A stretch of DNA of 64,000 bases from Microbacterium sp. C7(2022) (GTDB taxonomy: Bacteria > Actinomycetota > Actinomycetes > Actinomycetales > Microbacteriaceae). The DNA is taken from assembly GCF_028823665.1 (NCBI RefSeq), contig NZ_JAPEHV010000006.1:124001-188000 (forward strand), in the 5' to 3' direction. A model generated the notes under the pieces. The model saw nothing but the letters and a program-made list of their open reading frames with translations, ran no database searches and was not told the origin of the DNA. This document shows positions 26,444 to 33,852 of this stretch, in pieces. Made by a program: the position numbers and the translations under genes. Numbering within the stretch: position 1 is the stretch's first letter; the number at the start of each line of letters is the position of its first letter.

Positions 26444-27626
26444 TCGGGCGGCGCCGGCCCGCGTGCATGACGAACCGCACGATCAGTCCCGCCACGAGCG
26501 CCCAGAACGCGGCGCTCACGCCTGCGATCGCGACACCTGATGCGGCGACGACGAAGGTGACGACCGCGGGAAGCCTCTCCCCCGCATCGTCGATGGCCTG
26601 CTGAATCGCTGAGCCGAAGGCTGCGAACAGCGCGATCCCCGCCACCGCGGGAATGACGCCTTCCGGCGCCAGCACCACGAGCGCGACGAACGCCGCGGAC
26701 AACGCGCCGAGCACGATCGCCGACACACCGGTCGACACTCCCGCCACCCAGCGTCGGCGTGGGTCGGGGTCGGCGTCGGGCGCGGCGGCGAGCGCGGCGC
26801 TGATCGCCGCGAGGTTGATCGCGTGGCCACCCGCCGGTGCCGATAGCGCGGTACCGAGCCCGGTGACCAGCATCGACGGGCGCCAGGGCACGTCGTACGA
26901 GAAGCTGCGCATGATGGCGACACCAGGCACGTTCTGCGATGCCATCGTGACCAGGAACAGCGGGAGGGCGATCCCGATCATCGCGCCCCACGTGAACGTC
27001 GGCATGGTCAGCTCGATACTCGGGATCAGGGATGCCACCGCCAGCGCTTCGCCCGTCCGGGCCAGGTGCACCGTAACGACAATCGAGGCCGCAACGAATG
27101 CGAGGGGCACAGCCCACCGCGGCGCGAAGCGCACGAACACCAGCCACGTGAGGATCACCGGAGCCACCGCCCACGGGTCGGCGACGAGTGCTCCCACGGG
27201 CGCGAGGCACAAGGGCAGGAGCACGCCGGCCAGCATCGCTTGAGCGATCGACGGTGGAATGCGCGCGATCAGCCGCCCCAACGACGGCCAGGCCGCCGTC
27301 AAGAGGATCATGCCGGCGACGGCGAGGAAAGCGCCCACCGCCGCGGGCCACCCACCCTCGACCACGCCGGTGGCGGCGAGAAGCGCTGCCCCGGGGGTTG
27401 ACCACGCCACCGTGATCGGCATGCGATACCGCCACGCGAGCACGATCGAGGCGAGCCCCATGGTCAGACAGAGCGCCAAGAGCCCGCTGGCAGCTTGTGC
27501 CGGCGTTGCTCCCGCTGCGGCGAGACCGGTGAGGACAACCGCGAACGAACTGGTGACTCCCACCAGCGCGGTGACGATGCCAGCCGTGATCGGGCGAGCC
27601 AGCGAGGTCGACGCAGATGAGGTCAC
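26436..27626 (-). CDS. benE: Benzoate/H+ symporter, BenE family
   Basis: 396 aa, about 11-12 membrane helices. Family features: an N-terminal GIVTALVGVTSSFAVVLTGL segment, TVAWSTPGAALLA, and GGHAINLAAISAALAAAPDADPD. BenE proteins import benzoate or related aromatic acids; no aromatic degradation genes are near, so the substrate is uncertain. GTG 27626 rather than the GTG six bases upstream is chosen from TAGCGT-N6. Confidence 0.9.
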   Translation of the reverse strand: MTSSASTSLARPITAGIVTALVGVTSSFAVVLTGLAAAGATPAQAASGLLALCLTMGLASIVLAWRYRMPITVAWSTPGAALLAATGVVEGGWPAAVGAFLAVAGMILLTAAWPSLGRLIARIPPSIAQAMLAGVLLPLCLAPVGALVADPWAVAPVILTWLVFVRFAPRWAVPLAFVAASIVVTVHLARTGEALAVASLIPSIELTMPTFTWGAMIGIALPLFLVTMASQNVPGVAIMRSFSYDVPWRPSMLVTGLGTALSAPAGGHAINLAAISAALAAAPDADPDPRRRWVAGVSTGVSAIVLGALSAAFVALVVLAPEGVIPAVAGIALFAAFGSAIQQAIDDAGERLPAVVTFVVAASGVAIAGVSAAFWALVAGLIVRFVMHAGRRRPIS

Positions 27627-27632
27627 TGCCAC

Positions 27633-27638
27633 ACGCTA
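27633..27638 (-). promoter_or_regulatory. -10 box TAGCGT of benE
   Basis: On the minus strand TAGCGT ends 6 nt before GTG 27626. No ribosome site is present. This box decides between two in-frame GTG codons. Confidence 0.55.
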
Positions 27639-27663
27639 ACGCCACGCGCGGCCGTGGGGAGAA

Positions 27664-28815
27664 TCAGGCGGTGATCACCTGTGCGGTGCCGGGTGCGGCA
27701 TCCGGTCCCATCTCATCGGCCAGACGATTGGCTTCTGCGATCAGCGTAGAGACAATCTCGGCCTCGGGAACCGTCTTGATGACTTCGCCCTTGACGAAGA
27801 TCTGACCCTTGCCGTTGCCCGAAGCGACGCCCAGGTCAGCGTCGCGGGCCTCGCCCGGCCCGTTGACGACGCAGCCCATAACCGCGACGCGCAGAGGCAC
27901 CGTCATGTCCTTGAGCCCCTCGGTGACGCTGTCAGCGAGGGTGTAGACGTCGACCTGCGCGCGACCGCACGACGGGCACGAGACGATCTCGAGCTTGCGC
28001 TCACGCAGGTTGAGCGACTGCAGGATCTGGTGGCCGACCTTGACCTCTTCGGCCGGAGGCGCCGAGAGCGACACACGAATCGTGTCGCCGATGCCCTCCC
28101 CGAGCAGGATGCCGAAGGCTGTCGCACTCTTAATGGTGCCCTGGAAAGCCGGGCCCGCCTCGGTGACGCCGAGGTGCAGAGGCCAATCGCCGCGCTCGGC
28201 AAGCATGCGGTAAGCCTTCACCATGATCACCGGGTCATTGTGCTTGACCGAGATCTTGAAGTCGTGGAAGTCGTGCTCTTCGAATAGCGATGCCTCCCAC
28301 ACGGCGCTCTCTACGAGTGCCTCGGGCGTCGCCTTGCCGTACTTCTGCAGCAGTCGCTTGTCGAGCGAACCCGCATTGACGCCGATGCGCAGCGAGACAC
28401 CCGCCGCCTTCGCCGCAGCGGCGATCTGCCCCACGTTCCCGTCGAACTCGCGGATGTTGCCGGGATTGACACGCACAGCACCGCAGCCGGCGTCGATCGC
28501 GGTGTAGATGTACCGCGGCTGGAAGTGGATGTCGGCGATCACCGGAATCTGGCTCTTCGCCGCGATGATCTTCAGCGCATCGGCGTCATCTTGATGCGGT
28601 ACCGCGACGCGAACGATCTCGCACCCCGACGCGGTCAATTCGGCGATCTGCTGGAGCGTCGCGTTGATGTTCGTGGTCTGCGTGGTCGTCATGGACTGCA
28701 CGCTGACGGGAGCATCGCCCCCGACGAGCACTTTGCCGACCTTGATCTGGCGGCTCTTACGACGCGGGGCGAGGACTTCGGGGATCTTCGGCATCCCGAG
28801 ATTCACGGCTGGCAC
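27664..28815 (-). CDS. ispG: 4-hydroxy-3-methylbut-2-enyl-diphosphate synthase
   Basis: 383 aa. Seventh step of the MEP isoprenoid pathway, a [4Fe-4S] enzyme. Signatures: [17 protein letters not shown], the Cys pair in [11 protein letters not shown] and the third Cys in [20 protein letters not shown] start chosen from TAGGCT-N6. Dxr of the same pathway is at 35.5-36.6 kb on the same strand; rseP lies between them. Confidence 0.97.
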   Translation of the reverse strand: MPAVNLGMPKIPEVLAPRRKSRQIKVGKVLVGGDAPVSVQSMTTTQTTNINATLQQIAELTASGCEIVRVAVPHQDDADALKIIAAKSQIPVIADIHFQPRYIYTAIDAGCGAVRVNPGNIREFDGNVGQIAAAAKAAGVSLRIGVNAGSLDKRLLQKYGKATPEALVESAVWEASLFEEHDFHDFKISVKHNDPVIMVKAYRMLAERGDWPLHLGVTEAGPAFQGTIKSATAFGILLGEGIGDTIRVSLSAPPAEEVKVGHQILQSLNLRERKLEIVSCPSCGRAQVDVYTLADSVTEGLKDMTVPLRVAVMGCVVNGPGEARDADLGVASGNGKGQIFVKGEVIKTVPEAEIVSTLIAEANRLADEMGPDAAPGTAQVITA

Positions 28816-28821
28816 ATCCCC

Positions 28822-28827
28822 AGCCTA
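28822..28827 (-). promoter_or_regulatory. -10 box TAGGCT of ispG
   Basis: On the minus strand TAGGCT ends 6 nt before GTG 28815 (leaderless). It is back to back with the trpL promoter 62 bp away on the other strand. Confidence 0.6.
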
Positions 28828-28888
28828 CGCCGCGTCGCGCGCCCAGGCCGGGAGCCGACGTGGATCTGGTGGGGGCGGGTCGGTGTGG

Positions 28889-28894
28889 TAGGTT
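28889..28894 (+). promoter_or_regulatory. -10 box TAGGTT of the trp leader
   Basis: TAGGTT ends 6 nt before ATG 28901 of the leader peptide, so the transcript would begin with the leader peptide codon itself. Confidence 0.6.
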
Positions 28895-28900
28895 CGGCGC

Positions 28901-28936
28901 ATGTCCACGCACACGTCATGGTGGCTCACCGCATAG
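28901..28936 (+). CDS. trpL: Tryptophan leader peptide (MSTHTSWWLTA)
   Basis: An 11-codon frame with two consecutive Trp codons (28919-28924) followed three codons later by TAG. It stands directly before a terminator hairpin and a chorismate-using synthase gene, the standard layout of Trp attenuation. Ribosome stalling at the Trp codons would cover region 1 of the RNA and favour the antiterminator. Recognised by arrangement; the peptide itself has no other role. Confidence 0.85.
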   Translation: MSTHTSWWLTA

Positions 28937-28981
28937 GCGGTGGGTTCGTGCGACCACAGACCGCCTCCGGGCGGTCTTTTT
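28927..28981 (+). promoter_or_regulatory. Tryptophan attenuator
   Basis: Four pairing regions can be read. Region 1 CACCGC (28927-28932) pairs with region 2 GCGGTG (28937-28942). Region 2 AGGCGGT (28935-28941) can instead pair with region 3 ACCGCCT (28960-28966) as antiterminator. Regions 3 and 4, AGACCGCC (28958-28965) and GGCGGTCT (28970-28977), form an 8-bp terminator with TCCG loop followed by five T (28977-28981). With tryptophan plentiful, the ribosome finishes trpL and the terminator forms. Confidence 0.85.
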
Positions 28982-29017
28982 CGTAGGGCTGGCCGCCCCC
29001 ACGACGAAAGATCGACG

Positions 29018-30940
29018 ATGACCGGGTACACCCCCTCCTCTCTCTCCGAACTGGCCGCCAGCGGCGCGCCGTTCGCCCTCATCGCGCGCGATGCGACGAC
29101 CGTGGAGTTGCTACTCGGCGACGTCGTCGATGTCGAGCACCTCGCCGACATTCCACTCATCGATGCTGCAGGAACGCCCCGTGAAGTCCTCGCGATGGTG
29201 CCGTTCCGCCAAGTACGCGAGCGCGGGTTCGAATGCCACGACGACGGTGCGCCCTTGCGTTGCCTTGTCGTGAACGAGCACGTCGCGATGGGCCGAGCCG
29301 CGGTGATCGAGGCGCTTCCGAACGCGTCGATCCCGCTTGATGAGCCGGGCTTCGACATCCCCGACGAAGAATACGCCGACATCGTACGGCGCGTCATCGC
29401 AGACGAGATCGGCCGTGGCGAAGGAGCGAACTTCGTCATTCGCCGCGACTTCGTTGCGGGAGTGGGGGCGGATGCCGCGACCGCCGCACTGACGTGGTTT
29501 CGCGCCCTTCTCGAGCACGAGCGTGGCGCGTACTGGACATTCGCCATCGTCACCGCCGATCACGTGGCCGTGGGCGCGAGCCCCGAGGCGCACGTCAGCG
29601 CGCAAGACGGCGTCGTCACCATGAACCCGATCTCGGGCACGTTCCGTCACCCCGCCGGCGGCGCGACAGCCGAGACACTGACAGAGTTCCTCGAGTCAAC
29701 GAAAGAGACCGAAGAACTGTTTATGGTCGTCGACGAAGAACTCAAGATGATGAGCGCCGTGTGCTCGGACGGCGGGCGCATCACCGGCCCGCATCTGAAA
29801 GAGATGTCACGCCTCACGCACACCGAGTACGTCCTGCGTGGCCGGAGCCGACTCGACCCGCGCGACATCCTTCGCGAGACGATGTTCGCGCCGACCGTCA
29901 CCGGCTCCCCCATGCAGAACGCATGCACGGTGATCACCCGTCACGAACGCACGGCACGCGGCTACTACTCGGGTGTCGCCGCACTGTTCACGCCGCGCGC
30001 GGTCGCAGACCCCGCAGATCCCACCCATGACCTGGACGCGCCGATCCTGATCCGCACGGCGTATCTCGTCAACGGTCGGTTGCGGGTTCCCGTCGGTGCG
30101 ACCCTCGTTCGTCACTCAGATCCATACGGCGAAGTCGGCGAAACCCATGGCAAGGCCGCCGGCGTCCTTGGTGCGATCGGCGCAATTCCCCGCGAAGTTC
30201 TCGCTCCATCGCCCGATGTGATCGACGAAGACGCTCCTGCGCCCCAGCCTCGACGTCTTGCCGACGATCCTGCCATCGCCTCGTTGCTGGGATCCCGCAA
30301 CGCACGGCTCGCAGCCTTTTGGCTGAATCCGCAAGAAGACGCAGCCGGCCCGTTCGCCGGCCGATCCGCGGTGGTTGTCGACGCAGAGGACCGATTCACC
30401 ACGATGCTCGCCCATCAGCTGCGACACCTCGGCCTCGACGTCAGCATCGCGCCATGGAACGAGGTGACCGACGCGGCCCTCGACGCGGCCGAACTCGTCG
30501 TCGCGGGGCCCGGCCCCGGCGACCCGCGTGATCAGGCGAGCGCCCGCATGCGCCGCATGCGCGAAATCGTGGCACGTCGGCGATCGTCGGGCGCGCCCTT
30601 GCTCGCCGTCTGCCTGAGCCACCAGATTCTGGCTGACTCGCTCGGCATCGATCTCCGCCCCCTTGCTGCTCCCCACCAAGGTCTGCAGAAGTCGGTCGAT
30701 GTCTTCGGTGTCCCCGCGTCGATCGGGTTCTACAACACCTTCACCGCGCACGTTACGCCCGGAACTGACCGCGTGGGCGTGGCCGAGGTGTCGGCCGACG
30801 AGGACGGCGCCGTGTACGCGCTCCGGGGGCCCGGGTTCGCATCGGTGCAGGGCCACCTCGAGTCCATCCTGTCCCGCGACGGCATGGCGACTCTCGAGCG
30901 CCTCGTCGGGGTGGCGTTCGCCCCGGCGGCCACCCGCTGA
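29018..30940 (+). CDS. Fused anthranilate synthase (TrpE-TrpG / PhzE-type)
   Basis: 640 aa. N-terminal ~400 residues are a chorismate-binding domain (NPISGTFRHP, ELFMVVDEELKMMSAVCSDGG, MFAPTVTGSPMQNA). The C-terminal ~200 residues are a class I glutamine amidotransferase with nucleophile Cys in AVCLSHQIL and the His-Glu pair in VQGHLESIL. Domain order and motifs match the PhzE-like group, whose founder makes 2-amino-2-deoxyisochorismate. The Trp attenuator upstream argues that this one makes anthranilate for tryptophan. No phenazine genes are present. ATG 29018 has a weak GAAAG upstream; the open frame before it runs through the attenuator. Confidence 0.88.
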   Translation: MTGYTPSSLSELAASGAPFALIARDATTVELLLGDVVDVEHLADIPLIDAAGTPREVLAMVPFRQVRERGFECHDDGAPLRCLVVNEHVAMGRAAVIEALPNASIPLDEPGFDIPDEEYADIVRRVIADEIGRGEGANFVIRRDFVAGVGADAATAALTWFRALLEHERGAYWTFAIVTADHVAVGASPEAHVSAQDGVVTMNPISGTFRHPAGGATAETLTEFLESTKETEELFMVVDEELKMMSAVCSDGGRITGPHLKEMSRLTHTEYVLRGRSRLDPRDILRETMFAPTVTGSPMQNACTVITRHERTARGYYSGVAALFTPRAVADPADPTHDLDAPILIRTAYLVNGRLRVPVGATLVRHSDPYGEVGETHGKAAGVLGAIGAIPREVLAPSPDVIDEDAPAPQPRRLADDPAIASLLGSRNARLAAFWLNPQEDAAGPFAGRSAVVVDAEDRFTTMLAHQLRHLGLDVSIAPWNEVTDAALDAAELVVAGPGPGDPRDQASARMRRMREIVARRRSSGAPLLAVCLSHQILADSLGIDLRPLAAPHQGLQKSVDVFGVPASIGFYNTFTAHVTPGTDRVGVAEVSADEDGAVYALRGPGFASVQGHLESILSRDGMATLERLVGVAFAPAATR

Positions 30941-30950
30941 GTGCTCAGGC

Positions 30951-32273
30951 TCAGAACAGCGACAGCGGGTTCACCAGGTCCGAGATGATGAGCACAGCGC
31001 TCATCACGATCAGTCCGACGACCACGACGAAGGTGACAGGCACGAGTTTCGTCGCGTCGACGGGCTTGGGCGCCGGTCGGCCCGTCAGTTTCGCCCACGT
31101 TCGCTTGATGCCATCCCAGAGCGCGACGGCGATGTGACCGCCGTCCAGCGGAAGCAAGGGCACGAGGTTGAAGACGAACAGCGCGATGTTCAAGGACGCC
31201 AGAAGGGACAGTAGTCCCGCGACGCGGTTGAGCACCGGCGCGTCAGCGGCGGCGACCTCCCCCGCGATCACGCCCGCACCCACGACGCTCAGCGGCCCGT
31301 TCGGGTCGCGCTCCTGGCCGGTGACGGTAGCGACCCCCGTCTCCCAGACCTTGACCGGGAGCTGCCAGATGATTCCTGCTACGGCCTGGACGTTATCGGC
31401 AGCCATCTGGGCACCGGCCCATATCGGCTGGCGCTCGAAGCCCACCTCTTGGCGGATGCCCGCCACTCCCACTACCGCGGTCTCGGGCGTACCGTCGTCG
31501 GCAACCACGGGCTGACCGTTATCGTCGTACACCTGCTGCTCAACGGCCACGGGTGTCATCACGAGGGTGTACTCAGCGCCGTCACGAAGCACGACGATTT
31601 CCATGCGCTCATCGGGCGATGCCTTGATGGCATCAGATACCTCGGTGAACGTCGACACCGGCTCGCCGTCGACGGCGATGATCTCGTCCCCGGCAGCGAA
31701 TCCGGCCGATGCAGCCGGCGCGACCGGATCGCTCGCCGCGCACTCGGTCCTGCCGGCATCGGCAGGGATCACGCACTCGTTCACGCTGGCCACGGTCGTC
31801 GTGGCGGTCTGGATTCCAATGCCGGACAGCAGGATCGTAAACAGCACGATCGCCAGCAGGAGGTTCATCACGGGGCCACCGAGCATGATGATGACCCGCT
31901 TATACACAGGCAGTCGATAGAACACGCGATCGTCATCGTCGCCGATCAAGGTTTCATCGTTCGCCGCCCGGGCATCCTGCACCATCGTCGCGAAGAAGCC
32001 TCCGCCCGCGCGCCCCTCGGCGCTGGCCGACGCAGCCGGTGGATACATGCCCGCCATCGAGATGTAGCCACCGAGCGGGATGCCCTTGATGCCGTACTCG
32101 GTCTCACCGCGGCGACGAGACCACAGCGTGGGGCCGAAGCCGACCATGTATTGCCCGACGCGCACGCCGAATTTCTTCGCCGGCACCAGGTGGCCGATCT
32201 CGTGGAGCGCGATCGAGACGGCTAGCCCCACCACGAGCAGGACGACACCGACAATGAACGCGACAATTTCCAC
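30951..32273 (-). CDS. rseP: Site-2 protease family zinc metalloprotease (RseP/Rip1-like)
   Basis: 440 aa. Intramembrane protease that cuts regulatory membrane proteins such as anti-sigma factors. Zinc motif HEIGH in the first helix, GVRVGQYMVGFGPTLWS after it, one PDZ domain in the middle (AASAGFAAGDEIIAVDGEPV), and the third zinc ligand in FNLVPLLPLDGGH. Four membrane helices. GTG 32273 was chosen from TACCGT-N6; the open frame reaches 84 codons further without family support. Usually next to dxr and ispG, here separated from both by plus-strand genes. Confidence 0.95.
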   Translation of the reverse strand: MEIVAFIVGVVLLVVGLAVSIALHEIGHLVPAKKFGVRVGQYMVGFGPTLWSRRRGETEYGIKGIPLGGYISMAGMYPPAASASAEGRAGGGFFATMVQDARAANDETLIGDDDDRVFYRLPVYKRVIIMLGGPVMNLLLAIVLFTILLSGIGIQTATTTVASVNECVIPADAGRTECAASDPVAPAASAGFAAGDEIIAVDGEPVSTFTEVSDAIKASPDERMEIVVLRDGAEYTLVMTPVAVEQQVYDDNGQPVVADDGTPETAVVGVAGIRQEVGFERQPIWAGAQMAADNVQAVAGIIWQLPVKVWETGVATVTGQERDPNGPLSVVGAGVIAGEVAAADAPVLNRVAGLLSLLASLNIALFVFNLVPLLPLDGGHIAVALWDGIKRTWAKLTGRPAPKPVDATKLVPVTFVVVVGLIVMSAVLIISDLVNPLSLF

Positions 32274-32279
32274 ACGCTC

Positions 32280-32285
32280 ACGGTA
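32280..32285 (-). promoter_or_regulatory. -10 box TACCGT of rseP
   Basis: On the minus strand TACCGT ends 6 nt before GTG 32273 (leaderless). The divergent copper-type unit has its own promoter 50 bp away. Confidence 0.5.
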
Positions 32286-32306
32286 CCTGCCCCAACCTAC
32301 GAGTTG

Positions 32307-32341
32307 GCCCAGACTTGCCTCGCCCACCACGTAGTCTGGGC
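32307..32341 (+). promoter_or_regulatory. Inverted repeat over the promoter of the YcnI unit
   Basis: Arms GCCCAGACT (32307-32315) and AGTCTGGGC (32333-32341), 17-nt spacer. The right arm overlaps a -10-like TAGTCT (32332-32337) 16 nt before the start of the next gene. The layout is that of an operator. No regulator gene is adjacent. Confidence 0.5.
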
Positions 32342-32353
32342 GGGGAGGAATCG

Positions 32354-32959
32354 ATGCACGCACGTCGTCTGCGCGCGCTCCGCGGCGCATCCGCGGGCAC
32401 CGTCGCGACCCTCCTGGCCGCCACGTCTCACACGATCGCCGGGGGCGGCGCACCGTCGCCGGCCCTCGTGTTCGCGCTCGCTGTTCTGAGCGCACCGCTC
32501 TCAGTCGCGCTGGTCGGTCGCACACTTTCGGTGTGGCGCGTGGCGCTGACCGTGATCGCGAGCCAAACGCTCTTCCATGGGGTGTTCTCCCTCACCGCGG
32601 CTGGTGTCAGGGGTGACGACGCGGCGGGAATCTCTCATCTGCATAGCGGTGCCCACCACAGCCTGGTGACGTTCGACGCGTCGTCGAAGGCGTTCGTGAT
32701 CCCCGACTCGGCGATGCTCGTCAGCCACCTGGCGGCCGCGGTGCTCACGCTGCTCGCGCTGTACTTCGGCGAGCGGATGCTCCGCCGAATCGCCCGCGGG
32801 GTGCGATCCGTCCTGGCCCGCGCTGAGGTCGGCGCAGCGCTCGAGGTCGTCACCCGCCGACCGCTCTCCTCACCCGTCGTCGTCGCCGTCGCGATGGCGA
32901 CCGCTCTTTCCGATGTCTCGCGGCGCGGGCCGCCACTCCTCGTCACCGCAGCGCACTGA
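32354..32959 (+). CDS. Membrane protein of unknown function upstream of a YcnI gene
   Basis: 201 aa, about four membrane segments (residues ~13-30, 35-55, 60-80, 113-137) and a His-rich extracytoplasmic stretch HLHSGAHHSL that could bind metal. I do not recognise the family. GGGGAGGAA lies just before ATG 32354. It precedes the YcnI gene by 83 nt on the same strand; similar membrane proteins are often found beside copper genes, so a copper role is a guess from context. Confidence 0.78.
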   Translation: MHARRLRALRGASAGTVATLLAATSHTIAGGGAPSPALVFALAVLSAPLSVALVGRTLSVWRVALTVIASQTLFHGVFSLTAAGVRGDDAAGISHLHSGAHHSLVTFDASSKAFVIPDSAMLVSHLAAAVLTLLALYFGERMLRRIARGVRSVLARAEVGAALEVVTRRPLSSPVVVAVAMATALSDVSRRGPPLLVTAAH

Positions 32960-33005
32960 CGCTGCGACATACTCGGGCCGGCATCCGCCGCGCTCGCACA
33001 CAGTT

Positions 33006-33026
33006 CGGCGCGCCCACGGCGCGCCG
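33006..33026 (+). repeat. Small hairpin before the YcnI gene
   Basis: Arms CGGCGCGCC (33006-33014) and GGCGCGCCG (33018-33026), loop CAC, ending 16 nt before ATG 33043. It may shield or tune the ribosome site of the YcnI gene relative to its upstream partner. Confidence 0.45.
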
Positions 33027-33042
33027 GTGACGAAAGACAACC

Positions 33043-33759
33043 ATGAACACTGCATCATCGACCCCTGTCCGCCGCCGTACCCTCGCTGCCGCTGGAGTGG
33101 CCACAGGCCTCGCCCTCGCCCTCGGAGTCCCGCTCGCAGCTTCGGCCCACGTCCATGTCGATCCCAGCGAAGCCGGGGCGGGATCGTCCGAAACCCTGAC
33201 GTTCTCGTTCTCTCACGGGTGCGACGGCTCACCCACCACCGCTCTGGTGATCGACATCCCCGACGCCGTTGCCACGGTGACTCCCATCGTCGACGGCGCG
33301 TGGAGTATCGACCGTGTTCTCGGCGACGACGGCATCGCCACGCAGGTGACGTTCACCGCTCTCACACCCGTCGAGGACGGCCTCAAGGCGACGGCCAGCA
33401 TGGCTGTCACCTTCGGTGAGGCCGCGGCAAACTCCGATGTGGCCTTCCCCGTGACGCAGCAGTGCGCCGAAGGGGAAACGGTCTGGGGCCAGGTCGCCGC
33501 TGAGGGTGAAGACGCGGACGCCCTCGACACACCGGCACCGGTCGTCAGCGTCGGTGACTTCACCGAGGAAGACGGCCACGGCCACGCGGCAGCGGAGTCA
33601 AGCGACTCCGACGAGTCGCACGAGCACGCGGCATCCGACTCTGCGAGCGAGAGCGACGCGGCAACGACGGCCGCGCTGTGGCTCTCAGCCGGAGCACTGG
33701 CCGCAGCGGTCGCTGCACTCGTGGTCGCGCTCGTGCGCGGCCGCACGCGCCGGGGCTGA
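33043..33759 (+). CDS. YcnI family (DUF1775) copper-associated exported protein
   Basis: 238 aa. A signal peptide (residues 1-35, cut expected after ASA) leaves a mature N-terminus starting AHVHVDP, the His of which forms the metal site in YcnI domains. The DUF1775 domain spans ~36-165. It is followed by an acidic, His-containing linker (HGHAAAE, SHEHAAS) and a C-terminal membrane helix with an Arg-rich tail, so the protein is anchored outside the membrane. Copper(II) binding is known for YcnI; here it is inferred. Followed by a strong hairpin terminator. Confidence 0.9.
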   Translation: MNTASSTPVRRRTLAAAGVATGLALALGVPLAASAHVHVDPSEAGAGSSETLTFSFSHGCDGSPTTALVIDIPDAVATVTPIVDGAWSIDRVLGDDGIATQVTFTALTPVEDGLKATASMAVTFGEAAANSDVAFPVTQQCAEGETVWGQVAAEGEDADALDTPAPVVSVGDFTEEDGHGHAAAESSDSDESHEHAASDSASESDAATTAALWLSAGALAAAVAALVVALVRGRTRRG

Positions 33760-33765
33760 CAGGCC

Positions 33766-33805
33766 GCCCGGCGCGGCTGGCCGATCGTGGCCAGCCGCGC
33801 CGGGC
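33766..33805 (+). terminator. Strong hairpin after the YcnI gene
   Basis: Perfect 17-bp stem (arms 33766-33782 and 33789-33805, loop GATCGT) beginning 6 nt after the stop codon. Very GC-rich; no long T-run follows. Confidence 0.8.
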
Positions 33806-33852
33806 ACTTCCTGCTCTTCGCGCACCAGGCGGGGTGAGAAGATAGACGAGCC

